Shown here piece after piece: positions 39,141 to 47,724 of a stretch of 64,000 nt of DNA. The notes beneath the pieces are model-generated. The model saw nothing but the letters and a program-made list of their open reading frames with translations, did no database searches and was not told where the DNA came from. Source of the stretch: JAOPZW01 sp963806015 (GTDB lineage Bacteria; Actinomycetota; Thermoleophilia; Solirubrobacterales; Solirubrobacteraceae); assembly GCA_963806015.1 (NCBI GenBank), contig CAWDWM010000012.1:186001-250000 (forward strand), written 5' to 3'. Made by a program: the position numbers and the translations under genes. Positions within the stretch are counted from its first letter, which is position 1, and each line of letters starts with the position of its first letter.

Positions 39141-41342
39141 TCACCCAGGGTTGGGTGCCGGAGCGCCCGTACCGCCGTCCTGGGCGCCCGGGGGCGAGTT
39201 GGCCGCCGGCGGCGTGGCGGGCGGCTGCGTGGTGTTCGGCGCCGTCTGCGGCGGCGCCTCGTACGCGTCGGGCGGGTACTTCGTGCCGCCGCCGTTCTTG
39301 CCCGTGCCCTGGCCGTTGGGGGCGAGCTGCGTGCCCGGCTGCGTCGCTCCGGGCTGCTGCTGGTCGGGGTTGCTGTCCTTGGCCCCCGTGCGCGAGTACT
39401 TGCCGAAGAACGGTTGGGCCACGAACGGGACCTTGGGCTGCGGGAAGTCGCCGCAGAACTTGCCGTGGGCGGACTTCATGTAGCGCCCCCAGATGGGCGC
39501 CGCCACCACGCCGCCGGCCGCGCCGGCACCGAGCGGATAGGGGTCCTTGGGATGCCCGACCCACACCGAGGTGACCAGCCGCGGCGTGAAGCCCACGAAC
39601 CAGGCGTCGGTGTAGTTGTCGACCGTGCCGGTCTTGCCCGCCGCCGGGCAGCCGATCTGCGCCGCGGTGCCCGTCCCGGCCTGGACGTTCTTGGTGAGGA
39701 TCTTGGTCGCCTCGTAGGCCACGCCGTCGTCGAAGATCTTGGTGCGACTCGGCTTGCCGAGGTTGTCGACGTGGCCGCTGGGGAAGGTGACCTTGCGCAC
39801 GACGATCGGCTTGACGCGATAGCCGCCGTTGGCGATCGACGCGTACGCGCGGGCCATCTCCAGCGGCGAGACGCCGTCGGTCAGGCCGCCCAGGCCCTCG
39901 GCCGGGTAGCCGTGCAGCGGGCTGGTGATGCCCATGTCGCGCGCGGTCTTGGCCACCGACTCGGCGCCGAGGTCGGCGTCGAGCTGCGCGTAGACCGAGT
40001 TGTCGGACTGCAGGGTGGCCTTGACGAGGTTCATCGAGCCGCCGTAGCTGTGCGAGTAGGTCTGCACTTCGTAGCTCGGCGCCGCCGGCAGCCAGCCCGG
40101 GCTCAGGTGCTTGGACACGTAGGTCGTGCGGTTGGGGTCGACGCCGCGGCGCAGCGCGTCCATGAGGACCATGACCTTGAAGGTCGAGCCGGCCTGGCGG
40201 TGACCGGAGGCGGCGAGGTTGAACTTCGAGTCGCCGTAGCGCGACGACGAGGCCATCGCCCGGACGTAGCCGGTCTTCGGGTCGATGGTGACGATCGCCC
40301 CGGCGCGGTCCGGCGCGCCGAGCTGGCCGTCCATCGACCGGCGCGCGAGCTTCTGCAGATGCAGGTCGATGGTGGTGTCGATCCGCAGCCCGCCCCGGCG
40401 CACGGTGTCGACGCCGTACTTGTCGACCAGGTACTGCTTGACGTAGTCGATGACGTAGCCCTCGCGCTGGTACGTGTAGAAGCGGTTGTGCTTGACGCCG
40501 AGGCCCTGGGCCATCGTCTTGGTCGCCTTGGCCTGGGTGATGTAGCCCTGGTCGGCCATCCGCTGCAGCACGTCGTTGCGCCGCGCGGTGGCGGCGGCCC
40601 TGTCGAGGAACGGGTTGTAGTTCGACGGCGCCTGCGGCAGGCCGGCCAGCAGCGCGGCCTCGCGCAGGGTCAGGCGCGAGGCCGGCTTGTCAAAGAAGAC
40701 GCGCGCGGCGGCCTGGATGCCGACCGCGGTCTGGCCGCCCACGGTGCCGTAGGGCACCGAGTTGACGTACTTGTTGACGATCCACAGCTTGCCGGGGCGC
40801 CCGGGATGGCGATCCTCGAGCTCCTGCGCGAGCTTGGCCTCGCGGATCTTGCGCTTGTAGCCGGCCACGCCGCTGCGCGCGCGCTCGCCCGTGTACAGGT
40901 TGCGCACGAGCTGCATGGTCAGCGTCGAGCCGCCCTGGATGTCCTTCTTGGACTCGACGTTCTTGATGGCGGCGCGGACGATGCCCTCGAAGTCGACGCC
41001 CTGGTGCTCGTAGAAGCGCCGATCCTCGATCGCGACCGTCGCCTGGCGGACGACGTCGGGGATCTCGGCGGAGTGCACCGGCGTGCGCAGGATGTTGGCG
41101 TTGATGAAGGCCAGCCGCGTCTTGCCGTCGGCCGCGTAGATGCGCGAGGTGGCGCCCAGCTCGATCGGCTTGCGGGTGTCCAGCGACGGCGCGCTGTTGG
41201 CCACGTTGATGACCCAGGCCACGCCGGTGATGCCGGCGATGATCGCGCCGGTCACGACCAGGCCGAGAAACACGAAGATGACACGGCTGGCGCCACCCTT
41301 GTGGTGGCTGCTGCGGCGGCGTTGGCGCTCTCGTCGGGACAT
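39141..41342 (-). CDS. Bifunctional class A penicillin-binding protein
   Basis: The 733-residue protein polymerises and cross-links peptidoglycan. A basic cytoplasmic start and membrane helix (about 20-50) lead to a GT51 domain with catalytic E106 (AIEDRRFYEHQGVD) and GGSTLTMQLVRNLY. The transpeptidase domain has S386-x-x-K389 (AGSTFK), an SDN triad (LQSDNSVYAQ) and KTG (AAGKTGT). The C-terminus is a disordered Pro/Gly/Gln tail of about 85 residues. It may interact with the cell-wall enzymes nearby (L,D-transpeptidase, sortase). The start ATG is preceded by a TACCCT box 15 bases away. Confidence 0.96.
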   Translation of the reverse strand: MSRRERQRRRSSHHKGGASRVIFVFLGLVVTGAIIAGITGVAWVINVANSAPSLDTRKPIELGATSRIYAADGKTRLAFINANILRTPVHSAEIPDVVRQATVAIEDRRFYEHQGVDFEGIVRAAIKNVESKKDIQGGSTLTMQLVRNLYTGERARSGVAGYKRKIREAKLAQELEDRHPGRPGKLWIVNKYVNSVPYGTVGGQTAVGIQAAARVFFDKPASRLTLREAALLAGLPQAPSNYNPFLDRAAATARRNDVLQRMADQGYITQAKATKTMAQGLGVKHNRFYTYQREGYVIDYVKQYLVDKYGVDTVRRGGLRIDTTIDLHLQKLARRSMDGQLGAPDRAGAIVTIDPKTGYVRAMASSSRYGDSKFNLAASGHRQAGSTFKVMVLMDALRRGVDPNRTTYVSKHLSPGWLPAAPSYEVQTYSHSYGGSMNLVKATLQSDNSVYAQLDADLGAESVAKTARDMGITSPLHGYPAEGLGGLTDGVSPLEMARAYASIANGGYRVKPIVVRKVTFPSGHVDNLGKPSRTKIFDDGVAYEATKILTKNVQAGTGTAAQIGCPAAGKTGTVDNYTDAWFVGFTPRLVTSVWVGHPKDPYPLGAGAAGGVVAAPIWGRYMKSAHGKFCGDFPQPKVPFVAQPFFGKYSRTGAKDSNPDQQQPGATQPGTQLAPNGQGTGKNGGGTKYPPDAYEAPPQTAPNTTQPPATPPAANSPPGAQDGGTGAPAPNPG

Positions 41343-41363
41343 CAGGAACCCTGGAAGGGTAGA

Positions 41364-42155
41364 TCAGGGTTCGTCGCGAGGCCCCCGACACCCTGCTACG
41401 CGCAGTGCCCGCAAGACCTCTGCCCGAAGCTCGCCCTCGCGCGCGATGCGCTCGGAGGGCGCCACCGGCGGCCCCGCCACCTGTACGCGGATGCCGACGT
41501 CCGTGACTTCGGCGATGCGGGCGCCCTGCGCCTCCGGCACGGTGTCGATCGCCGCCAGGGCGGCCGTCTCGTCGGCGTCGGGCGCCAGCCAGGCCGACAC
41601 CTCCAGCGCCACCGTGGCCGAGCGGATCGAGTCGTTGCGCAGGACGCCGGCGGCGAGCCGCTCGTTGGGGATGATCAGCCGCGCGTCGGACCCCGTGCGC
41701 AGCCATGTGTAGGTCAGCGAGACGTCCTCGACGGTTCCCGTCTCGCCCTCGAAGGTGACGAGGTCGCCGATCCGCAGGGGCTGCGTGACCGCGAGGACCA
41801 TGCCCGCGATCGCGTTGGCCAGCACCTGGCGCGAGGCGAACCCGACCACCGCCGCGGCGATGGCGCTGGAGGCCAGCACGGTGGCGGCGAGGCGGTCGAG
41901 GCTCGTGAACTGCGCGAGGGCGAGGGCGAGCCCGACGACGATGATCGCGGCCTCGACCACCCGGCGCAGGAAGCGCAGGCGCGTGTCGAGCATCGGGCTG
42001 AGCTCGCCGCCGCCCAGCGCGTCGGGCAGCTTGCTCATCCGCCCGCGCATCACGCGGTGCACGATCGCGACGAGAACGAGCGCGGCGAGCAGCGTCAGCC
42101 CGGCGGCGATCAAGCGGCCCGACGACGAGTCGGCTGCGACGATGAGGGCCGTCAT
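41364..42155 (-). CDS. MscS-type mechanosensitive ion channel
   Basis: The 263-residue protein has three membrane helices and the MscS pore/beta domain: LAATVLASSAIAAAVVGFASRQVLANAIAGMVLAVTQPLRIGD, then VTFEGETGTVEDVSLTYTWLRT and LIIPNERLAAGVLRNDS. It releases solutes on osmotic downshift. The ATG at 42155 overlaps the ATG of the divergent HAD gene in the same CATG. A TACCTT box 8 bases upstream supports that start; a TTG inside helix 1 is the alternative. Its location near trehalose and wall genes fits osmotic control. Confidence 0.92.
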   Translation of the reverse strand: MTALIVAADSSSGRLIAAGLTLLAALVLVAIVHRVMRGRMSKLPDALGGGELSPMLDTRLRFLRRVVEAAIIVVGLALALAQFTSLDRLAATVLASSAIAAAVVGFASRQVLANAIAGMVLAVTQPLRIGDLVTFEGETGTVEDVSLTYTWLRTGSDARLIIPNERLAAGVLRNDSIRSATVALEVSAWLAPDADETAALAAIDTVPEAQGARIAEVTDVGIRVQVAGPPVAPSERIAREGELRAEVLRALRVAGCRGPRDEP

Positions 42156-42831
42156 GGCGCGTGAAGGTATCCCCTCGGCCGTCCTGCTCGACGCCCTCGG
42201 CACGCTGGTCGAGCTCGAGCGGCCGTGGCCGCATCTGATAGCGGAGCTCGCCGCGCGCGGCGTCGTGGTCCTCGAGGACGACGCGCGGGAGGCGATGCTG
42301 GCCGAGATGGCCTACTACCGCGCGCACCATGACGAGGCCCGCGACTGGGCCGGGCTGAAGGACCTGCGCCGGCGGTGCGCCGGCGTCGTGCAGGAGCGCC
42401 TTCGCACCGCGCTGCCGCCGGCCGACGTCGAGGACGCCCTGCTGGCGGCGATCCGCTTTCACGCCTATCCCGAGGTGCCCGCCGTGCTCGCGCGCCTGCG
42501 GGCGGGCGGCGCGCGCCTGGCCGTCGTCAGCAATTGGGACGTCTCGCTGCACGACGTCCTCGAACGCACCGGCCTGCGACCGCTGGTCGACGCCGTCGTG
42601 ATCTCGGCCGAGCTGGGCGCCGCCAAGCCCAACCCGGCGATCTTCCGGGCCGCGCTCGAGCGCCTGGGCGCCGCGGCGGACGACGCCATCCACGTCGGCG
42701 ACAGCGTCGAGCACGACGTCGCGGGCGCGCGCGCGGCGGGCGTGGAGGCGATCCTCGTCGCTCGCAACGGCGCGCGCGCGCCCGCCGGCGTGCGCGTCGT
42801 CGCCTCGCTCGATGGGCTGTTTATGACGTAG
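42154..42831 (+). CDS. HAD-superfamily hydrolase
   Basis: The 225-residue protein has a HAD core: motif I LLDALGTLVEL (nucleophile Asp kept, second Asp replaced by Leu), motif II RLAVVSNWD, motif III Lys in ELGAAKPNPAIF and motif IV IHVGDSVEHDVAGARAAG. A helical cap lies between motifs I and II. The D-x-L form resembles dehalogenase-like members, so phosphatase activity is not certain. GAGGG five bases before ATG 42154 supports the start. The divergent mscS shares the CATG start sequence. Confidence 0.87.
   Translation: MAREGIPSAVLLDALGTLVELERPWPHLIAELAARGVVVLEDDAREAMLAEMAYYRAHHDEARDWAGLKDLRRRCAGVVQERLRTALPPADVEDALLAAIRFHAYPEVPAVLARLRAGGARLAVVSNWDVSLHDVLERTGLRPLVDAVVISAELGAAKPNPAIFRAALERLGAAADDAIHVGDSVEHDVAGARAAGVEAILVARNGARAPAGVRVVASLDGLFMT
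42164..42169 (-). promoter_or_regulatory. -10 box TACCTT for mscS, inside the HAD gene
   Basis: TACCTT on the minus strand ends 8 bases before the mscS ATG and lies within the first codons of the divergent HAD gene. It would yield a leaderless mscS mRNA. Confidence 0.35.
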
Positions 42832-42868
42832 GACATACCGGCCGCCTCGTACTCTGCATCGAGCACGC

Positions 42869-43747
42869 ATGTCCACTGCGCCCTCCTCCGTCCCGCCTCC
42901 GTCGTTCGGCTTCGCTCCCGAGTTGCCCGAGGGCGTCGAGCGCCCACCGCCGCCGCAGGCCCCGATCTGGAAGCCGTGGATGGCGTGGGTGGCGCTCATT
43001 GCCGCCTTCGGCGGCGCGCTCATGGGGGCGCTCATCGTCGGCGTCATCGGCGCCGCGGCGGGCGCGAGCTTCTCCGACCCCACCCCCGCGATCAGCATCT
43101 CGGCGACGATCGTCCAGGACCTGTCGTTCGTCGGCGCCGCCCTGCTGTTCGCGGGGATCGCCGGCCGGCCGCTGCCCGAGCAGTTCGGCCTGCGCCCGAC
43201 GCGCTTCTGGCCGGCCGTGGGCTGGATGGCGGCCGCCTTCGCCGCCTTCTACGCGTTCACGCTCGTGTGGGTGGCGATCCTGGGCGTCAGCCCCGACGAC
43301 TCCAAGCTGCCCGACGAGCTCGGCGTCAAGGACAGCACCTTCGCGCTGCTGGCGGTGGCCTTCCTGGTCGCGGTCGTGGCGCCCATCGCGGAGGAGTTCT
43401 TCTTCCGCGGCTTCTTCTTCGGCGCGCTGCGCAACTGGAAGGGCCCTTTGCCCGCGGCGATCATCACCGGGGTGGTGTTCGGCTCGATCCACGTCGGCTC
43501 GGCTGAGGCGGCCTTCCTGCTGCCGCTGGCGTTCTTCGGCTTCGCCCTGTGCATGCTGCGCGAGCGCACCGGATCGCTCTATCCCGGCATCGCCCTGCAC
43601 TGCATGAACAACTCGCTCGCCTTCGGGGTCTCCCAGCATTGGAACTGGCAGATCCTCGTGCTGCTCGTGTGCGCGCTGGGGACCATCTCGCTCGTGGCGC
43701 TCGTGGTCCGCGCGAAATGGACGCCCGTGCCTGCGCCCGCCGGTTGA
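42869..43747 (+). CDS. CPBP-family intramembrane protease (Abi/CAAX-like)
   Basis: The 292-residue membrane protein has a Pro-rich cytoplasmic start, then about eight hydrophobic segments. The CPBP catalytic motifs are complete: E175-E176-x-x-x-R180 (APIAEEFFFRGFF), F-x-x-x-H near 208 (VVFGSIHVG) and H-x-x-x-N (ALHCMNNSLAF). Such proteases cleave membrane-embedded substrates or provide bacteriocin immunity. A TACTCT box lies 13 bases upstream of the ATG. Nothing nearby indicates the substrate. Confidence 0.92.
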   Translation: MSTAPSSVPPPSFGFAPELPEGVERPPPPQAPIWKPWMAWVALIAAFGGALMGALIVGVIGAAAGASFSDPTPAISISATIVQDLSFVGAALLFAGIAGRPLPEQFGLRPTRFWPAVGWMAAAFAAFYAFTLVWVAILGVSPDDSKLPDELGVKDSTFALLAVAFLVAVVAPIAEEFFFRGFFFGALRNWKGPLPAAIITGVVFGSIHVGSAEAAFLLPLAFFGFALCMLRERTGSLYPGIALHCMNNSLAFGVSQHWNWQILVLLVCALGTISLVALVVRAKWTPVPAPAG

Positions 43748-43782
43748 CACGCCAGGTTCAGCGGTCGGACTGCCTGCATAGG

Positions 43783-43788
43783 TACATT
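43783..43788 (+). promoter_or_regulatory. -10 box TACATT for the L,D-transpeptidase gene
   Basis: TACATT ends 8 bases before ATG 43797. No Shine-Dalgarno sequence lies between them. The nearby TTGACA at 43744-43749 is 33 bases away and too far to pair as a -35. Confidence 0.4.
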
Positions 43789-43796
43789 TCCGCGCC

Positions 43797-44738
43797 ATGA
43801 ACATCCGGCGTGGCCTGTTGCCTGTCTTCATTCTCATGGCCGCGCCAAGCGCCGCCTCCGCGGCGACGGGGCCGCTGCTGTCGCTCACGCCCGAGCGCGT
43901 GACCGGTGATCGCCTCGCCCTGGCCGGGCAGCCGTGGCGGGTGCGCGTGGTGATGCAGCCGTGGGTCGAGGGCCAGACGGCGACCGTGCGCTTCTACCGC
44001 CACGGCCACAAGCTGCGCGCGGTCAACGTCAACCTTACGATGTCGGCCACCGGCAGGTCGGGCATGGCGCTGGTGGCGTTCAAGACCTCGACGGCCGGGG
44101 CCGTCGAGGTGCGCGCGACGCACCTGGCGACGCCGACCGCGCCGCAGCTGCTGGCGACGCCGGTCAAGGTGAACGTCGCCGCGCTGAGCGTGCGGCCGGG
44201 CGCACGCGGGCCCGCGGTGCGCCTGCTCCAGCAGCATCTGGCGGCCAAGGGCTACGTGATCGGCCGGCGCGGCCTGTTCGACGATCGCACCGCGCGGGCC
44301 GTGCTCGCCTTCCGCAAGGTCGCCGGCATGGCCCGCACGACCACCGCGGACACCGGCCTGTTCAAGGCGCTGCTGGCCGGCAAGGGCACGTTCAAGGTCC
44401 GCCATCCCGACCACGGCAAGCACGTCGAGGCCGACCTCTCGCGCCAGGTCATCGCGCTCATCCAGGGCTCGCGCGTGGAGCGGATCTACCCGACGAGCTC
44501 GGGCAAGCCCTCCACGCCGACGATCCAGGGGAGCTTCCGGGTCTACTCGAAGTCCCCCGGGTTCAACGCCAAGGGGATGTACTACTCCAACTACTTCATC
44601 CGCGGCTTCGCCATCCACGGCTACGCCGAGGTGCCGGTCTTCGCCGCCAGTCACGGCTGCCTGCGAATCCCCATCCCGGACGCGATCTCGGTCTTCCGCT
44701 GGATCAAGATCGGCGACATCGTCGACGTCTATCCGTAG
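43797..44738 (+). CDS. L,D-transpeptidase with peptidoglycan-binding domain
   Basis: The 313-residue exported protein has a signal peptide (about 1-22), a beta-rich N-terminal region, a PG_binding_1 domain (LSVRPGARGPAVRLLQQHLAAKGY...FDDRTARAVLAFRKV), and a YkuD catalytic domain. The active site includes FAIHGYAEVP and SHGCLRIP with C288 as nucleophile. It makes 3-3 cross-links in peptidoglycan, resistant to many beta-lactams, and complements the class A PBP encoded 2.4 kb away. Its last 10 bases overlap the convergent ligase gene. Confidence 0.95.
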   Translation: MNIRRGLLPVFILMAAPSAASAATGPLLSLTPERVTGDRLALAGQPWRVRVVMQPWVEGQTATVRFYRHGHKLRAVNVNLTMSATGRSGMALVAFKTSTAGAVEVRATHLATPTAPQLLATPVKVNVAALSVRPGARGPAVRLLQQHLAAKGYVIGRRGLFDDRTARAVLAFRKVAGMARTTTADTGLFKALLAGKGTFKVRHPDHGKHVEADLSRQVIALIQGSRVERIYPTSSGKPSTPTIQGSFRVYSKSPGFNAKGMYYSNYFIRGFAIHGYAEVPVFAASHGCLRIPIPDAISVFRWIKIGDIVDVYP

Positions 44739-45835
44739 GGCGCCGCGGCCTCGGCCACGAGCAGGTCCAGCAGCGCCGGCATCCCGCCCCGGGCGTGGGC
44801 GGCGCGCTGGCGATCCGCGCCGTTGCCCTCGGCCAGGATGCGCTCGACGCCCTCCAGGGCAGCGCCCGAGCCGAGCTCGGCGGCGTGCGGCCGGGCGCGC
44901 TCCAGCGCGGCGCGCGCGACCTCCGGCGCGGGTCGCAGCGCGCCGTCCATCGGCAGCCGCGCGCGCAGGCCGTCGCGCGCGGCGGTGAACGAGGCCTCCA
45001 TGAGGACGTCGCGCGGGATCCAGGCCTCGCGGCTCTCCTGCGCCTCGGCGCGCGCGAGGCCGTGCACCAGCGCGGTCAGGCCGGCCGCCGACCACAGCGC
45101 CGACTGGCTGTCCATCGCGCGCACCTCGACCGTGCCCAGGCGCGGGTGCGGGCGGATGTCCCACCACAGGAAGGTGTACTCGGGCAGGTCGCCCGCGTCG
45201 ACCACGCCCTGCACGGACTCGGCGTAGTCGTCGTAGGAGGCGAACGCGCGCGGGATCTCGGCGCGCGGGTAGCCGCGGAAGAGCTGCGCGCGCGCCGTCG
45301 CCAGGCCCGAGTCGCGGCCGTGCCAGAAGGGCGAGTTGGCGGCCAGGGCCTGCAGCAGCGGAAGCTGCTCGCGCAGCCCGTTGAAGACGCGGATCGCGGT
45401 GGCGGCGTCGGGCATCCCCACGTGCACGTGCAGTGCGCACGTCGGCGTACGCCCGATGAGGCCCTGCAGCTGGGCGACGATGCGGTCATAGCGCGGCTCG
45501 TCGACATGCTCGACGTCGCCGAATGCGCCGTCGGGGTGGATGCCGGCGCCGATGGCCGTGCCGCCCGCCGCGCGCACACGGGCCCGCAGGGCGCTCAGCG
45601 CGGCGGCACCCTCATCGGCGTCGCGCACCACGGGCGAGGCGAGCTCGACGAGAGCCGAGTAGGTGTCGGGGTGCGCGTAGCCGTCCAGCCCGACCTCGTC
45701 CATGCGCGCCAGCACGTCGACGCCCGTGTGCGACAGCGCCCGCGTGCGCTCGTCGACGAGCAGCAGCTCCTCCTCGACGCCGAGGGCGAAGTCCTCCTGC
45801 TCGCCGAAGCGAGCCGCGCCGATGGCGTCGGTCAA
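44729..45835 (-). CDS. Carboxylate-amine ligase of the glutamate-cysteine ligase 2 family (YbdK type)
   Basis: The 368-residue enzyme belongs to the GCS2 family, which joins glutamate and an amine or cysteine using ATP. Signatures are DFALGVEEELLLVDERTRAL near the start, ALHVHVGMPD, PEYTFLWWDIRPHPRLGTVEVRAMDSQ and a late EASFTAARDGLRARL. Actinobacterial members make gamma-glutamylcysteine or related compounds; ergothioneine and mycothiol genes are not seen here. TTG 45835 overlaps the stop of the upstream membrane protein as TTGA. The frame continues further upstream but without homology. Confidence 0.88.
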   Translation of the reverse strand: MTDAIGAARFGEQEDFALGVEEELLLVDERTRALSHTGVDVLARMDEVGLDGYAHPDTYSALVELASPVVRDADEGAAALSALRARVRAAGGTAIGAGIHPDGAFGDVEHVDEPRYDRIVAQLQGLIGRTPTCALHVHVGMPDAATAIRVFNGLREQLPLLQALAANSPFWHGRDSGLATARAQLFRGYPRAEIPRAFASYDDYAESVQGVVDAGDLPEYTFLWWDIRPHPRLGTVEVRAMDSQSALWSAAGLTALVHGLARAEAQESREAWIPRDVLMEASFTAARDGLRARLPMDGALRPAPEVARAALERARPHAAELGSGAALEGVERILAEGNGADRQRAAHARGGMPALLDLLVAEAAAPYG

Positions 45836-46197
45836 GCCCGGCCCCGGGCGTAGCGGGCCAGGAACGACAGGCCGAAGCCGTAGACGATCAGGGCGAGGAG
45901 GGTCGGGACGCCGCGCTGCAGCCACGAGCTGTCCACGCTGCTGACGAGCGGGGCGAACGGGGCGACGAGCACGTCGTCGGCGTCGTCGGTGACCTCGCGG
46001 GCGCGGGAGTGGGCTCGCTCGCGCGCGCGCTCCTGGCGCGGCGACGGATCGGCCACTCGGGTGGCGTCCAGCCCGGCGGCCGCGGCGGCGCTCTTCTGCG
46101 AGGCGCTGCGCGTCTCGTCGATGGCGAACAGCGCAAAGCTGAGCAGCACGATCGCGCTGGCCACGATCGCGACCGTCCGCAGGAGCCCCTCGAGCAC
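45832..46197 (-). CDS. Small protein with two membrane segments, unknown function
   Basis: The 121-residue product has a first hydrophobic helix (VAIVASAIVLLSFALFAI, about 8-25), a charged Ala/Arg-rich linker (about 27-75), and a second helix near the C-terminus (PTLLALIVYGFGLSFLARYARG). Both termini would face the same side. GTG 46197 has a TACCCT box 7 bases upstream, shared with divergent pyrE. The GCS2-type ligase gene starts within its stop codon, so the two are co-translated. No known family is apparent. Confidence 0.7.
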   Translation of the reverse strand: MLEGLLRTVAIVASAIVLLSFALFAIDETRSASQKSAAAAAGLDATRVADPSPRQERARERAHSRAREVTDDADDVLVAPFAPLVSSVDSSWLQRGVPTLLALIVYGFGLSFLARYARGRA

Positions 46198-46203
46198 GCT
46201 CGG

Positions 46204-46210
46204 TAGGGTA
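46204..46210. promoter_or_regulatory. Shared bidirectional -10 element TAGGGTA
   Basis: In the 21-base gap between divergent starts, plus-strand TAGGGT ends 9 bases before pyrE ATG 46219 and minus-strand TACCCT ends 7 bases before GTG 46197. The same seven bases occur in the 16.9 kb divergent gap. Confidence 0.45.
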
Positions 46211-46218
46211 CGGGTCGC

Positions 46219-46773
46219 ATGGGGGCCCGAGAGCGGCTGATCGACGAGTTGCGCAGCCACGCCCTCGTCGTGGGAGAGGTCGTGCTCACCAGCGGCCAGG
46301 TCGCGCAGTACTACGTCGACGCCAAGCGGGCGATCCTGCGCCCTGCGGGCTTCGCCGCCCTCGCCGAGCTGGTGGCCGCGCGGGCGCGCGAATGGGACGC
46401 GACCGCAGTGGGGGGGCTGACGATGGGCGCCGACGCGCCCGCGTGCGCCGCCCTGGCCGGCGGCGCCGACGTCAAGGCCTTCTTCATCCGCAAGGACGCC
46501 AAGCAGCACGGGCTGCAGCGCCGCATCGAGGGGCCGTTCCTCGACCCCGACGAGCGCTGCCTCATCGTCGAGGACGTCGTCACCACCGGCGGCTCGACCT
46601 TGCAGGCGATCGACGCGGTCCGCGCGGCCGGGCACCCGATCGCCGGCGTCGTCACCGTGCTCGACCGCCTCGCCGGCGGCGCCGAGCGCATCCGCGAGGC
46701 CGCGGGCGGCGCGCCCTACGAGGCGCTGGCCACCATCGACGACATCTATCCCGACCGCCCCGACCGCGCCTGA
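46219..46773 (+). CDS. pyrE: Orotate phosphoribosyltransferase
   Basis: The 184-residue enzyme adds PRPP-derived ribose phosphate to orotate in pyrimidine synthesis. It has the substrate-end motif VLTSGQVAQYYVDAKRAIL, the flexible-loop Lys region FFIRKDAKQHG and the PRPP-binding motif CLIVEDVVTTGGSTLQAI. Length matches the short archaeal/actinobacterial form. It has no ribosome-binding site; the shared TAGGGTA box suggests a leaderless or nearly leaderless mRNA. Other pyr genes are not in the window. Confidence 0.96.
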   Translation: MGARERLIDELRSHALVVGEVVLTSGQVAQYYVDAKRAILRPAGFAALAELVAARAREWDATAVGGLTMGADAPACAALAGGADVKAFFIRKDAKQHGLQRRIEGPFLDPDERCLIVEDVVTTGGSTLQAIDAVRAAGHPIAGVVTVLDRLAGGAERIREAAGGAPYEALATIDDIYPDRPDRA

Positions 46774-46899
46774 GCGGTCGATCGGGACCCTGCGCCCGGC
46801 GACGGGCCGATGCGTACCATCGCCGCTCAAGCGAGAAGCGGCCGCCGACAGAGGTTCAGGCTCCAATCGGCGGCCAGGCATACACGGAGGCTGAGCTCG

Positions 46900-47459
<560 letters not shown>

Positions 47460-47580
47460 CCGCGCCGAGAGGATACGTACGCCGCGCTGCTGCCTAGGCG
47501 TCCGCCTTTAACCGATCGTTACACCCCTGGGCCTACAGTGCGCAGCCTGGCCGTCTGGGTAGTGGGAGGAGAAGGCCAGC

Positions 47581-47724
47581 GTGGAGCGAATCGACACAAC
47601 GGCCCGGAGGGCTGTTTCTGCAGTAACAGGAGTAGAGTCGCGGCGCTGGGGTATGAGACCCGGCCGCACTTGGGAGAGGGACCCATCAGCGAGGTATGAG
47701 ATGACGCAAGGCCGTAGGCCGTGA
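47581..47724 (+). CDS. Possible 47-residue leader peptide coupled to the ABC operon
   Basis: GTG 47581 is preceded by a strong purine-rich tract (GGGAGGAGAAGG) and opens a 47-codon frame (VERIDTTARRAVSAVTG...) whose TGA overlaps the permease start as GTGA. The permease itself has only a weak ribosome-binding site, so translation of this small frame could deliver ribosomes to it. The Arg-rich sequence resembles nothing known. It could be a genuine small protein or merely a coupling leader. Confidence 0.4.
   Translation: MERIDTTARRAVSAVTGVESRRWGMRPGRTWERDPSARYEMTQGRRP

Noticed and set aside
43744..43749. TTGACA as a -35 for the L,D-transpeptidase gene
   Set aside because: The distance to TACATT is 33 bases, too long for a sigma-70 promoter; the -10 alone was kept.
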